The notes: a model not told the origin generated them from the sequence alone. A DNA stretch of 64,000 bases from Amorphophallus konjac (GCA_022559845.1 CM040127.1:35116708-35180707); one strand, 5' to 3'; counted from the stretch's first letter, positions 34,007-45,904 are shown. Made by a program: numbers and translations.

Positions 34007-34129
34007 GGGCCTCTTTGCTAACCGAGCCTGGTTAGCGTGGATGAGTGTGAGGAGAGAGCGGGGCCCACCACTCTCTCTCTCATCCGCTCCCTTATTCTAC
34101 CCACCCTTACCCGGATGTCAAAGCGGCCC
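34007..34129. mobile_element. Short MITE, Harbinger-like, inside the LINE
   Basis: A 123-bp segment begins GGGCCTCTTTG and ends CAAAGCGGCCC, which are inverted repeats with one mismatch. TCA lies on each side (34004-34006 and 34130-34132). Removing it brings the LINE RT motif back together (DSL followed by KDYKPISLLN). Its end resembles the Harbinger end at 59830 (GGCCCTCTTTG), which suggests related transposases. Confidence 0.68.
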
Positions 34130-34760
34130 TCAAGGACTACAAACCCATTAGCTTGCTCAATAGCTTCTACAAGATTATCTCTAAATTGGTAGCCTCAAAG
34201 TTGGCAATAATGGTGAACAAAGTGGTGAGCAATAACCAGAGTGCATTCATAAAAAGGAGACAAATCTAGGAAATCTTTTGCTGGCCCAGGAAGCCATCCA
34301 CTCCTTCAAGGCCCTCCATAAGAGAGATCTAGTTTTAAAGCTACACTTTGAGAAAGCTTATGACAGGGTGAATTAGCATTGCCGCCTCAATGTGCTGCAA
34401 GGTATGAGCTTTGGCGAGCAATGGATTGGTTGGATTAGAGCTTACTTCCCCCTTCCTTGGCGGAAGAGGACTGCGGCAGGGAGATCCCCTCTCTCTTCTC
34501 CTTTTTGTACTTGTGTCACATCTCTTGAGTAGATTTTGGCAGAGGGCACTGAGGGCAGAGGAGGCAGGTCTTATTACAAGGTTCCAAGCTAGGAATTGGG
34601 GAAGTCACATTTCACACCTCTAATGTGCAGATGACACTATACTATTCTTCTTTAAGGGCAAGGACCAGCTATTTACTACTTAGATTTTTACTCAAATTGT
34701 TGGAGGTCAGTGGTTTGAATGTCAATTTTCACAAGAGCCAGCTCTTAGGGATCCACATGG

Positions 34761-35280
34761 AGGAGCACACCTTGCAAAGGGAAGCTCTCATATTTCACTA
34801 TCAGATTGGCCAGTTTCTGATCACTTATTTGAACCTCTCGTTGGCAAATGGGCCCATTCGGTGCAGAGATTGGCATCCAGTTATTAGAAATTTGTCAAGA
34901 TTGGTAGGATGGAAGGGCAAAAATACTCTCTTTATGGAGGATGATAATTTTGTGTAATTCGTTGCTAAAAACCTCCCCAGTCTATTTTCTCTTTATATTC
35001 TAAATTGGCCAGTTTCTGATTGGTAGGAGCACACTTTGCAAAGGGAAGCTCTCATTCTTCGCTATCAGATTGGCCAGTTTCTGATCACTTATTTGAACCT
35101 CTCGTTGGCAAATGGGGCCATTCGGTGCAGAGATTGGCAGCCAGTTATTTAGAAAATTGAGTCAAGATTGGTAGGATGGAAGGGCAAAATATTCTCTTAT
35201 GGAGGAATGATAATTTTGTGTAATTCGGTACTAAAAAGCCTTCTCAGTCTATTTTCTTTTTATGTTCTAAATTCCTTGCT
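34761..35280 (+). repeat. Imperfect tandem duplication in the LINE RT region
   Basis: Starting AGGAGCACAC, a unit of about 264 bp (34761-35024) is repeated at 35025-35280 with scattered substitutions and small indels. Both copies hold TCAGATTGGCCAGTTTCTGA and AATTTTGTGTAATTCG. It happened after the LINE inserted or in its parent. Confidence 0.88.
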
Positions 35281-36599
35281 CAGTGGCTGCAAAACTTTCA
35301 GAGCATTCTAATAGATTCTTCTGGCAGGGTGGTGCTGAAAAGGTGAAAAGGTGGCATGATGTTAATTGGGGTTTAGTCTATCAAGCAAAGAGGAATGGTG
35401 GTATGGGTTTCCAAGACATTAGGTTGTTTAACCTAGCTCTTCTTGCTAAGTGGTTGTGGAAGATTGGGACTGTAGAGAATGGACTTGACCTTCAGCTCAT
35501 AAAAGACAAATATTACCGTAGAGGCCACACTTGGGACCTAACCCCATCTCAGATTTACTTATTGTCACCAATCTGGAAAGGTATATTGCAAGCTGCAAAT
35601 CTCATCTAGGCCTCGGTGAATATTAAAATTAGGATGAATAGGTGTCTCTTTCAAGCTGGACAGATGGTGCGAAGGAGGACTCCTGGCAAGCAGGTTCCCC
35701 ACGCTCTTCCACATTACTACTGGCAAGAGAATGTTGGCGAAACAGTCATATGAGATCAGAAATGGATCCTTTAGGATGGGGTTGAAGGAGGATGAGATTT
35801 CGGAAGTGACCGACCCTGGATCCCACCTCCAAAGATCAGTGGTTGTGGAGATGGAATCCCTCGGGTGTGTTCTCCATTCGTTTCGCTTGCTCCTTTGTTG
35901 CTGACGGGGATGTCAGATACCCTCTGTTCCGTCAATTTTGGAAGCCAGTCAACCCCCTTAAGGTGAAGGCATTTATGTGGAGGATATCCTTGTCTCGACT
36001 TCCTACATGGGATAGGCTGGCCAGGTTCATGGCTGGGGTGGGCATGGTTTGCAGCATGTGTGGAAAGGAGGAGTCGTCTTTGGAACACCTATTTATAGAA
36101 TGTGAATTTGCTATCGAAGTTTTGCAACCTTATCTTCACTAAGGTTAGGTGCACCAAACTTCCTAAAGGTCTGGTGGAAGAATTCATCAGAAATTGGCAA
36201 GTGCAATGGATTGCCAGTTGTGGTGGCTGATCTTACATGCAACCTTTTTGGATCATTTGGAGAGAGAGAGAAGTGGAAGAGTTTTCAGAAGAGAGGCTCC
36301 AGATTCTTTTAAGTGTCTGGATTTGATGTACTTTTTTGTGAAAAGTTGATGTGATATTTTTTGTAGAGTGGATAGTTGTAATTCTCTTATTTTACCCCTA
36401 CTTCAAGAGTAGGGAGTTTTGTGTATTTTCTTTTGTGTAGGGGAGTTTTTTGGGACCACTCCCTTCTTACCTGTACATTCTTCACTTTTTTATATATGAT
36501 GTGATAGTATCCATTTCAAAAAAAAAGAGTCAAAGTCAAAGATTGTCAGTCTCAAGAAGGCATAACTCAATGGTCTCTTCATTTGTGAAGGGGTCTTAA

Positions 36600-37335
36600 A
36601 CATGAGGAGTGTGTGCTGCTTCTTCAACTTCTCAATGGGGTCTCTATTTCTCAATCAAAGGAAGATACTCTAGTATTGGACAATGGAAGGAAATGGTTCT
36701 CAGTGATAAATTATATAATTACATTGACAGTCATTCTTCTGGTCTTTATCCGAAGTACAAAGAAGTTTGGAAGGTTAAAGCACCTATGAAAATTAAGGCA
36801 TTTGTGTGGCTATTATTTCAGAAAAGGATTGTACTCAGAAGAAAATGGGACCTGAATGTGGAACTGTCTGTGTGTTGTGTTCAGATGGGCAGGAAAATAT
36901 TGAGCATTTGATAATTCAATGTGCTGTAAGCCATAGGGTATGGCAGACCTTCGGAAAGGTTTTTCATTTTCAATGTGAATCTTCTACCTTGGAGGAACTG
37001 TGGGATTGTTTTTGTTGCCTAAAGACAAGAACTTATATTAAAACCAGGAAGAAGATTATTTCTTTTGTGCCTCATGCCCTTTATTGGGGTATTTGGAAGG
37101 AGCTCAACGAAGTCCTTTTTTGGGGAAGTAGACTTTACCAAGAAAACATCTGCTCTCGAGTATTGTCTCTTTTAGTAGTGTGGAGTAGACACCTGTCTAA
37201 TTTGTCTGTGGAAGAATTGTTTAACATTTGAGCTACCATTTAGTTATTTTCTTTTTCTAATGTAAGAGGAACCTCTCCTCTTACCTGATTGTATCACCTC
37301 TGTTTAGCTATAAAATCGGACCTTCCAAAAAAAAC
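36600..37335 (+). pseudogene. Second LINE: 3' end with zinc-binding RT tail
   Basis: Two overlapping frames (36609-36911 and 36806-37231) together encode the tail of a plant LINE ORF2: KVKAPMKIKAFVWLLFQKR, then after a frameshift CVLCSDGQENIEHLIIQCAVSHRVWQ, the zinc-binding RT domain. A stop at 37229 is followed by about 100 bp of 3' sequence and an A-run (37328-37335). It differs from the LINE just upstream, and its 5' part is truncated as is usual for LINE insertions. Confidence 0.85.
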
Positions 37336-40300
37336 TAATGATTTAATTTAGTTGATTATAATTACTTAAATGTATGAATAATTCATTAATTATAACTATT
37401 TAATCATATTATTTCTAAAAGAATATTTATTTTTGTGATATTAAATACTATTATTATAAATTAAACCATTTTACTAGAATACAAGCATTGTACAAGCATA
37501 CTATGTGAAGAATATATATGATCAGAGTAGAAATGCAAATATATTAATTAAAGTACCCATTTTTTGGATAGACAAGATTGTTTGATCCATCATTTCTTAT
37601 TAGATTAGGAAGAAGATAGATTTGCCACTAATTCATGAATTTTTTTTAAGAATTCAATATGCAAAGATGTTCTTATAAATAGAAGAATGGAAAAGAGAAA
37701 GATAAAGTGATTGCAATAGACTTAAAATGAAAACTTAGTCTTTGGTAAATTAATTGTGAAATAGGTGCCTTGGGGCAATCTTGGACTTGAACTAGAGACC
37801 TCGGCCAATCAATGCTATCAGTTCTGACACACAGATCAAATAAAAACAAAGCAAGCAAAAGTTCCTATATTCGGGGAGATATAGAACAGCATATTTGTGT
37901 TTCCCTAGAGTGCCACCACCTCCTCTTCTTCTTTCTTCTTTCTTTGTTGCGATGGTGCAGCCCAATCAGTGTTGGGAAGTAGATATGGGGGTGCTTAAGG
38001 TTGGAATGAGTGTTGCCTTATAACGTTATGTGTATGTAACATATACCTTGACATTTATAACATTGTCATTATGTCCAAGACTCCAAGTTGCTCTGGGCTG
38101 GATGGGATAGGCTGTCTTGGATCACCCGGAGCTGACTGATCCATGCTTGATCCTCAATCCTGCCTCTTTATCCTAATACTAAGTTTAGAACAGTGTAAAT
38201 AAAAAGTGAAAGCAAAATGGGAAAAAAGAGGTGAAAGGTGATTTTAAGTTTTTAAGGTCGGGGTGCGGGGGGTGGGGGGGTTTGAAGGAGCAAGGAAGAA
38301 AGTGTAGCCAAGGGTTGTCTAATTAATTTTTAGAATGAGCACCTCATTTTCCTAATTTCTTTGCTAACTTCTCTTCTTCATCAGTTTTGATGATCAAAAT
38401 TCTGTTCAGATAAAAAGGTGCAAAGTGCGTGAGTGAACTCTTCTTCTCTTCTTTTCTTTTTTCATTTTTTGTTCCAAGTGTTCTAAACCTACTTTTGCCA
38501 TCTGAGCCTTATGTTTGTATTTAATTAGTCAGAGACATTGGTGATGAAGGGTTAAACTTATCTTCAAAACGTAAGAAGAGTGGATGGGGGGCGTGGACCA
38601 ACGATGATGTGTCCTTAAGTTTCTCATATTGATTACCTCTGTGTGATATCAATCGTTTCTTGAGTAGTTTGGCAATTGAAAGAAACCAGTAGAGACGAAA
38701 AGATTGGTTGGGTGGTGGGGGGTTATTAAAAAATCTTGAGACTTCTAGAGGTCTGATTTTCATTTTTTTTCTTGTTCTTGAGAGTGATAATTTCGGTTAC
38801 ATTGAGTCTACCTGTTTTTGCGCTTGTAGGGCTTAATTTCTTTTAGCCCATTATTTTTTTGTTGTCTTAGTTCTTCCACTACCAGTTACTTAAGTTAGTT
38901 CTTCCTACATGAACTCCAGGTAATGGCTGCAATCACAAAGTGTGAACAAGGCAATTTAAATCACTGGGGCAGCCTAGTTAGTTTTGCCAATACCTTTTTC
39001 CCCTGAACAACTGACAGCCTTCCGTGATTCATAATGTTCATAAGCTTTAATGACCTCCCGCATCCAACAAATGTTCTCCAAGATATTTTGAATCTGAACT
39101 GTAGTAGTCTCCATAGACCTATACCTGTTATAGGCACCAGCAACCTCCTTTGAGTACACAGGACATTCATCTCCTTGTTGATGATATGCCCAAGCATCCC
39201 TATTCACTTGATGGCAAAAGCTGACCTCCTTGTAGAATTTTATCTCAATGCAATCTTCATATTTATTCAGAGTTACATTCTTATTCCCAACCTTCATCAA
39301 AACCTTGGAAAGTCAATGCAATTAACATTCAAAGATACCAGGTCAGTGAGCCAATGCCTCTGAAGAACCAGAAAGACATTTATAGTTTTCCTAAATATGT
39401 AAATCGAAGGGTGGTTAGATGACGTCCACATACTTTTATCTGGGTTATTTGCTCTTTTTTTTTGATCCCTCCAAACATATTTAATTAATCTTTCCTTCCT
39501 CTCTATCCTCCCAGCCGATGGCATGACAAAGACCTGACAATGATGATGCTGAAGGACAGTGGTGGCAAGTTGGCATTATGATGATCCCCTTCCTTCCACA
39601 TGGTCCTGCTTCTGTTTCCCGCCCTTCCCTTTCCCCCACCCCCGAAGCTAGTGCTTCTAAGGCTGCTGCATCATGTGCTTGGTTTGGAGGTGCCAGAATC
39701 TGTAGGGAAATCCTTAGCTTTTGGCCCCCCTTGCTGTCTCTTATCTCTCTACAGCAGACAGAAGTGCCACTGCTGAGGGAGGTGATACTCCCCCATCTAG
39801 CGACAACCTCCCCCTCCCTTCCCCCCCTCCCCCCCCCACCCCACCCCACCCCCCCACAAAGAAAAAAAGGATTGGTGGCCCTTGGTCCTGCTGCTGGAGG
39901 GGAGAATCTTCTCCTCCCGGTCTCCCTCACTCTTATCCTTTCCCTTCTTTTATTTTTTTTTGTGTTTTTTTTAACTATTGTACGTAATAAAGTCATTTTG
40001 TTTCTTTCTATTTATTTTGGCATCGATTAGAAGAATGTTTTGGGAATATTCTTTTTCCCCAAACAGTTGCTAACTGGAGGGACTAATTACTAAGAGCAGT
40101 TAAATTTTGAGTTATGTCTAACTAAAAGCCCTATTTTCTATGCTTGATCACCTCCTAATCAGTGTTCAGGCCATGAAACCAAATTAATGTAGCCATTGTC
40201 AAACTTCAACCCTTTCTTTATGACATTTCTCATAAAATTCCCCTCTAGTAATTGGAATCAAAACTGATATTCCACTTGATTTCTGAACCACAAAATGATG

Positions 40301-41455
40301 CCATCGATCTTACTCTTTACAGAGTGGGAATCATTTACATTGGAAGATTTCACTGTTAGAGTTTTCCACGTGGCATTCTTGAATCTTTGTAAGCTTGGGG
40401 AGATTTTTATAGGCCAGGAATCTCCACTAAATTCTCAGTCTCATCACATCCAGCAGCCTGCCCTCATGAGAGTTCAGAGTAATGATATCATCTGTCCATC
40501 TAATCATGTCCAGCGGTTGCCTTCCTACAGTCAAACTTCCTTATTCCTTTTTTCTGGGTGATTGGGGGATGGGGGTGGGCTTCTATGTGTCGCCTTGAAT
40601 GTCTGGCTACATGTTCTTGTGCAAGAAACACTGTTCAAAAGCAACAGAAATATCTCCTACTTCAGACCCTAGTGACAGGCCTGATCATATTCTCATTACT
40701 GCTGTGTTCCTCAGCACAATAAGTCGTCTGCATTCTTCCTCCTTTAGTCTTCGACTTGTCAAGAGCAATTCACAACTTGTGAAACTGCTTCACTTTTTCC
40801 AGGATGTTGAATCTTGCCTACATTTTCTCTCTGGTTAGGGGTGGAATTGAGTTGTTGATTTCTCACAGCTTCTATCTCAGATCCCTCTGGCTTCCCTGTT
40901 GGTCATGCTGCTGTCTTCTGCAGCTATGTTTTCTCAGCCAACCCAAATTCCATCATCATGATAAAGCAGTATCACCCAATTTCAGATTGGCCTAGGACCT
41001 GACTGAGCATGGTTCTCCAACCTGCTTTCATCTGGGCAACAAAGTCCCATTGGTTGTCCTGTAACATTAGGAGACACTAGTGTCCGGCAATGGAGGGAAG
41101 TCAAGGGGATCCCAACCTCCTATCCATATTTGAACTTCTGTTGTAGCTGTTTGAATGTGGGAGTTCCTCATTTTCCAGCAAACATTCCTTTGTACCTTAA
41201 TGCTTCCCTGCTAGCATCAAGGGGAAGCAGAGAAAAGGATGCTCACCTACCTTTCCACTTCTGTTATAACTGTTTAGTTGGGAAAATTCCTCAATTCTCC
41301 TAGGAACCTTTGCCATGTCATCGTTGTTTTTGTACTTGCAGTTTCCTGTTCCATGCTGCATAAATGCTCTATTCAGTATTTTTAGTTGATTACCTTGTAG
41401 TAAAATTTTCTAACAGCCTGAAAAGAAAACCCTAAATTAAAATTTCTTTCTGCAG
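37336..41455. other. Mostly non-repetitive intergenic or intronic sequence upstream of the NO VEIN-type exon
   Basis: AT-rich sequence without a recognised gene. Seen here are an A+T tract (37340-37560), a G-run region (38255-38285), a C-rich tract (39815-39860), and two open frames of unknown meaning: 38974-39300 on the minus strand (108 codons, no domain) and 40599-40838 on the plus strand (79 codons, no domain). Some of this may be introns or decayed upstream exons of the gene at 41456, but no block could be assigned to it. Confidence 0.5.
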
Positions 41456-42556
41456 GACAATATCTTGTATGTGACTCGTACCTCTGATTCTCATTCCATT
41501 TTCTTGGAGCTTTCAAGAGTTTTCTTTGATGGATCTGCTGAGCTTCATTTTGCAAACTTCCTTCATATGGTAGCAACTATGGCAGATTCTGGTTCAACTG
41601 AGGAACAGATAGAATTCTTTATTGTTTATAGTCAGCAGGTGCCTAAACTTCCCATTGAAGAGATGGTATGGTCCCTCTCATTGCAGGGGGTGAATACTTC
41701 TCAGACTGTCTGCCCTGTCCTTATTAACACAGGGCAAAGTATTCTGTCACATACAAGAAAACCAGGCATTATTCCAAATTGGCCACCAACAGATTGGAAA
41801 ACTGCACCAGATTTTTCTAGAGCATGTCATTTTGGAACAGTGCCTGTGCCAGCATCATATGGTAGCCTGACTATAGAATCCAGTAAACCTCCTGAAGGTG
41901 TTATTTTGCCAGAGGATATTTCATGCTCTGTTGAGGTCAGTGGGGACTGGATTATAGAAGATAACTCAACAACAATAGTGGATTCAATTTTGGATGATTT
42001 GGTGACTCCAAAGGTTCATTCTCATTCAGTGGGTTTGTCAGGTCCAATTAATGGACAGGGGGAATCTAGTTTGGAAAAAGTACGAACAGGTGATTCTGTT
42101 CCTCCCCTGCGTCCAAGTGTGAAGTCTGATGATCTACGACCTTATGCTGAGAGGGACACATTTGGTTTTCAAGCCTTGAATGATGACCGGTCACGTAAAA
42201 CTGGAATCCTTGGAGAGGCCTTGGCTTATAAGTACTTCAGTGAGAAATACAGCACCATTTCTGTAAAATGGGTCAATGAAGAGAGTGAGACAGGGTTGCC
42301 GTATGATCTGGTTATCGGGGATGAGGAAGGAAGTAGGGAGTTTGTTGAAGTCAAAGCCACTAGATCCGCAACCAAAGACTGGTTCCCTATAACAACAAGG
42401 GAATGGCAGTTTGCAGCTGAGAAAGGCGAGTTCTACAGCATAGCTCACATTGTTCTGGTGGGCCCGAGAAATGTGAAGATCACTGTGTTCAAGAATCCTT
42501 TACGGTTGTGCCAGCAAAATCTGTTACATCTTGCTGTTTTGATGCCAAGAAGGTGA
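41456..42556 (+). CDS. Last exon of a NO VEIN-type protein (C-terminal DUF3883 domain)
   Basis: Open from a 3' splice site (CTTTCTGCAG, ending 41455) to TGA at 42554-42556, 366 codons, phase 0. The first part, LELSRVFF...HFANFLHMVATMADSGSTEEQIEFF, and the tail, LPYDLVIGDEEG...FVEVKATRSATKDWF...REWQFAAEKGE...ITVFKNPLRLCQ, match the C-terminus of plant NO VEIN, a large nuclear protein needed for leaf vascular development and auxin-dependent patterning. The tail is the DUF3883 domain, a nuclease-like fold (E-V-K motif present). NO VEIN proteins are several times longer. The upstream exons were not found, so this is either the end of a gene with very long introns or a partial copy. No stop or frameshift was seen in the exon. 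Confidence 0.82.
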   Translation, partial: DNILYVTRTSDSHSIFLELSRVFFDGSAELHFANFLHMVATMADSGSTEEQIEFFIVYSQQVPKLPIEEMVWSLSLQGVNTSQTVCPVLINTGQSILSHTRKPGIIPNWPPTDWKTAPDFSRACHFGTVPVPASYGSLTIESSKPPEGVILPEDISCSVEVSGDWIIEDNSTTIVDSILDDLVTPKVHSHSVGLSGPINGQGESSLEKVRTGDSVPPLRPSVKSDDLRPYAERDTFGFQALNDDRSRKTGILGEALAYKYFSEKYSTISVKWVNEESETGLPYDLVIGDEEGSREFVEVKATRSATKDWFPITTREWQFAAEKGEFYSIAHIVLVGPRNVKITVFKNPLRLCQQNLLHLAVLMPRR

Positions 42557-43837
42557 CACAGTGGTATATAGTTGTTGCATTGTGATCTTCTCCAAAGTCA
42601 ATTTTCATTCAGTTCATAGGGCTTGCATGTCCCCTGGAAAGAAAAAAGTGACCGAAATAGAGGTCAGAATAGTACTGTTGCTTCTAAATGGATGGTTTTG
42701 CATCTGGACAACAGCATTTCCTGGGGGGGTTGCTCTTGGCCCGGCCACATCGGGTGCTGGTTTTCACAACTGGCCAGAAGCAAGGAGCCAGATTGGCATC
42801 AGTTGCTCACAATCGGTATCCCTAATCTCTTTTTCAGAATTTGGAAGATGGTGGGTTAACTCGGTGCATCTGGTTCTTATCTGGAGCCTAGTTTGCATGC
42901 ACATACAAATTCCGAAGAGTAATTTCTTTGAGCACTTCATGCAGTTTCAAAAATGAGGGATGTTACTAGACTGCCTCCCCGCATTGCCTAAGATGTGGTA
43001 CACATGATTGTTGTCTATTAAAGGTGGGATGGAATCGTACATATTTGATTCATTGGGGAAGCTTACGTAAAGGCTTCGGCATGACATTACAGTGCCTTTT
43101 TAGTTTATTCCTCGGTGTAAGGACGTGGAAAGTTGCACATCTTTCAGCTGTTGGATTTCTACTTCTCTTGTTGGGCAGTTGGAAATATTAATCAACCAAG
43201 TATCCATTTCCATGAGAAAGGGCTAATTTGCACTCTGGAAGTTTAGCCATGATTGAGATAACGGTGCGGATCATTTGACGAGTGAGGGATAGATTTGCGT
43301 GACCTGCTTTTGAAATTTGACCTGATAAAAAAAAGGACTAATATTTATATTATAAAGCTTAAATATATTTCACGTACATGTAAAAATACATATCAATGTG
43401 TATATTTATATATTTTCTACATGCTTATATCTTGTCGTTTCTTGGGAATCCAATGTATACCTCTGTATGAATAGTGTACATCAATGTTAGGTCTCACGAA
43501 TTAAGAAGTCTATTTTTTCTAACACAATCCACGGTTTTACAAAATAGGCACAATATTTAATATTAAGTTGAATCGCACGTGTTACATCTTATAATAAATG
43601 TTTACCCTATGTCATGAAAATAGGATTAATTTTTAGATATGATCATCTGAAAAACTCGACAGACTCTTGAATCATACACATTTGTGTGCAACTTTTAGTG
43701 GGTTAAACTAATCTCAGAAATGTTTCAAATGTGTGTACATGCATGTATCATGATCTTGAACTCCCATCTTGCTCCTACAACACCAGTATTGTCAATATAT
43801 GAGAAAGTCTTGAACGTTCAATTTTGATCTTCAAACC
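42557..43837. other. 3' flank of the NO VEIN-type exon
   Basis: Presumed 3' untranslated region followed by AT-rich sequence. No clear gene. A frame at 42561-42956 has no recognised domain. AATAAA-like and AT-rich blocks occur at 43330-43450, but no single polyadenylation site can be chosen. Confidence 0.5.
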
Positions 43838-44190
43838 TGTCAAGATCAGCGGTTGTGGAGATGGAATCCCTTGGGTGTGTTCTCCGTTTCGTTTGGCTTA
43901 CTCCTTCGTTGGTTGCTGATGGGGGGTGTCAGACACCCTCTGTTCCGTCGATTTTGGAAGCAAGTCAGCCCCCTTGGGATGAGATGAAGTCGTTCATGTG
44001 GAGGATATCCCTGTATCGACTCACTACACGGGATTGGCAGGCCAGGTTAATTGCTGGGGTGGACACATGATTTGCAATACGTGTGAAAATGAGGAGTCTT
44101 TGGAACACCTATTTATAGAATGTGAATTTGCTATCCAAGTTTAGTAACGTATCGTCGTCACCAAGTTTAGGTGCACCAAACTTCTTAAAA
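43838..44190 (+). repeat. LINE tail fragment, second copy
   Basis: Closely similar to 35830-36160: GATCAGCGGTTGTGGAGATG, the MWRISL and LEHLFIECEFA segments of the zinc-binding RT tail. It has extra stops and small indels and lacks the rest of the LINE. Confidence 0.85.
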
Positions 44191-44479
44191 TGAACAGTGT
44201 TAATTTGAATGGCTGTCCAGAGCTTATCAAATATCAAGTGAACCTGTTAAAGTCTTTACGAGGGCTTGTCTCTCAACCCAGCAAAGGGAGGGGGAGGGGG
44301 AGGGATTTTCCTAAATGTTGTATTTCACATTTGCTTTGTCTCCGAATTTCACCCGATAATGATTGAATATTTTATAAGAAATTTAACATATATGCGCTTC
44401 CTATAATTATTGATGACTGTTATGAATTGTAATTAGTTATTGACTAATATGCACTACTTTTATTGTTGTCAATAATGAG
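44191..44479. other. AT-rich sequence between LINE fragment and CACTA-like remnant
   Basis: A G-rich patch (44285-44308) in otherwise AT-rich sequence. No gene and no clear CACTA terminus was seen. Confidence 0.5.
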
Positions 44480-45146
44480 ATGGTTCGAGGAGATCGTACT
44501 AGGAGTTCGAGGAGAGGTGGCAGTGGGAGGGGTTCTACTCCCTCCTCTGCAGCTTCTACTTCGACTTCTGCACCACTCCCACTGCCTGCACCCGGTATGT
44601 TTATTTAAATTCTCAGATAAATGATTAGTGATTATTTCAACATATGAAATATCGATCTGATCGACATGCTGATTGTTCCAACACGACCTGGGTGGGGAGT
44701 GTGACTTGGGGGAGCTGACGGAATCCAAAACGGATACCTAGTTTGGGCTCGACGCTCAAACTATCAATTTCCAAACTAATTTAGTTTAAAACAAATCTAA
44801 GGCATTGGGTTTCCGGGGTCCAAAATGTGAAATATCGATCTGATCGACGTGCCGATTATTCTAACACGACATGGGTGGGGGGAGTGTGACTTTTGAGAGA
44901 GTTGACAGAATGTAAAATGGATACCCGGTCTGGTCTCGGCGCTCAAATCAAAACTAATTTAAAGAATTCATCTTCGTACTATCTACTTTCGAATTTAGAA
45001 AATCAAAAAGATATTTAATTAAAATTATCAATAATTATTTTTATTTAAATCTATTTAATATTATTTTTCTATGATGTAGGATTCTCCTATAGCTGGTGAT
45101 AGTGGAGATGCTATGGATGAGGATGATCCAGTGGATATCTCTTGAT
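44480..45146 (+). pseudogene. CACTA-type transposon gene remnant (first and last exon pieces)
   Basis: An ATG at 44480 opens a Ser/Arg/Gly-rich segment (MVRGDRTRSSRRGGSGRGS) ending at a possible donor (CCCG/GTATGT, 44594). After 485 bp a possible acceptor (GATGTAG, ending 45079) precedes SPIAGDSGDAMDEDDPVDIS and a stop. Basic first exons and acidic tails of this sort are seen in plant En/Spm-type transposon proteins. The two pieces do not join in frame, so the central part with the transposase domain is probably deleted. The intervening sequence holds two copies (about 44645 and 44830) of an 80-bp repeat with GAAATATCGATCTGATCGAC. Confidence 0.4.
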
Positions 45147-45329
45147 TTTTTTATGATATTGTGAAAAAATGATACTTTTGAATTAAAGTAACCGTAACTT
45201 TTTTTATTCATTGAACTTTGTGTTGTGTATGTTGTTTATTACGTGTTTCATGTTGAGTTGTGTAAGTTGTGTGTTGTATAATTGTAGGGTGTATATTTTA
45301 AATAGATTTTTAAAAAAATTAAATATATA

Positions 45330-45890
45330 AAAAATGGAGAGTAGTTTTCGATGGAATTTTGACTGTAAGTCAAAAAATCCATCGAAAATTACTGACGTTT
45401 TTTTGGAAATATTTTTAATTTTATTTTTATGTATTACCCATATTTTATTGACTAAAAGTTGTTCCATCGGAACAGTTTCCGACAGATTTTCCGACGGAAA
45501 AGTTTTCATCGAAAACTTTCTTAAAATTATTATTAATTAAATTTATATATTACCGATAAAATATCGACGAAATAAATTTATGTCAGAATTTTTACCGACG
45601 TATTTCCGAAGTAATACCATCTGTCAGAAATATTTTTTAATTTTAACATTAATTAAAAGAATATATTATCGACATTTTTTTGACAAAATTATTTTTGTCA
45701 AAAATATTAATTTATTTTATTATTATTTAAAGCTATTAATTACCGACGGAATTGGTTAGTCGATAATTTCAGACAAACTTCCGACGGAAATGTATTCTAT
45801 CGGAAATTAGTGACCTTATTTTTCCGACGGACTGATTTCGTCGAAAATCGGTTAGAAATCCGTCGGAAAAGTCATTTCTGATAGATTTCT
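45330..45890. repeat. Sub-terminal CCGACGGA-type repeats (CACTA-like)
   Basis: Many copies of CCGACGGAAA or TTTCCGTCGG in both orientations, plus palindromes such as TTTTCGATGGA...TCCATCGAAAA (45344-45388). Dense short repeats like these mark sub-terminal regions of plant CACTA elements. The CACTA terminus itself was not found before 45900. Confidence 0.6.
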
Positions 45891-45904
45891 GACCGATTTC
45901 CAAT

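Larger units (their letters stand above)
32460..36526 (+). pseudogene. LINE (L1-type) ORF2 pseudogene: endonuclease, reverse transcriptase, zinc-binding tail
   Basis: A decayed plant L1-type LINE read in alternating frames. The start region has KRRVVREFVWRCKIDILCIQ (32530-32585). Endonuclease motifs are GGDFNAI (near 32920) and SDHKSILL (near 33165). RT follows: DKASSQDGFPIFFFQKCW (33830-33880), YKPISLLNSFYKII (34140), GLRQGDPLS (34470-34500) and catalytic ADDTILF (34627-34650). The C-terminal zinc-binding RT tail is at 35940-36115 (FMWRISLSRLPTWDRLA...CSMCGKEESSLEHLFIEC). Many stops and frameshifts, a MITE and a tandem duplication interrupt it. A short A-run at 36517-36526 marks the 3' end. 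Confidence 0.92.

Noticed and set aside
37740..37810. Possible SINE or tRNA-derived sequence: GTTCAAGTCC on the minus strand looks like a B box
   Set aside because: No matching A box at the right distance, no target duplication and no tail were found.
39578..40030. Pro/Ser-rich frame on the plus strand and a basic frame on the minus strand
   Set aside because: Both cover the C-rich tract at 39815-39860. Low complexity, no domain.
40599..40838. 79-codon frame considered as an upstream exon of the NO VEIN-type gene
   Set aside because: A stop lies directly before it, no good splice acceptor was seen, and no recognisable similarity to NO VEIN could be stated.
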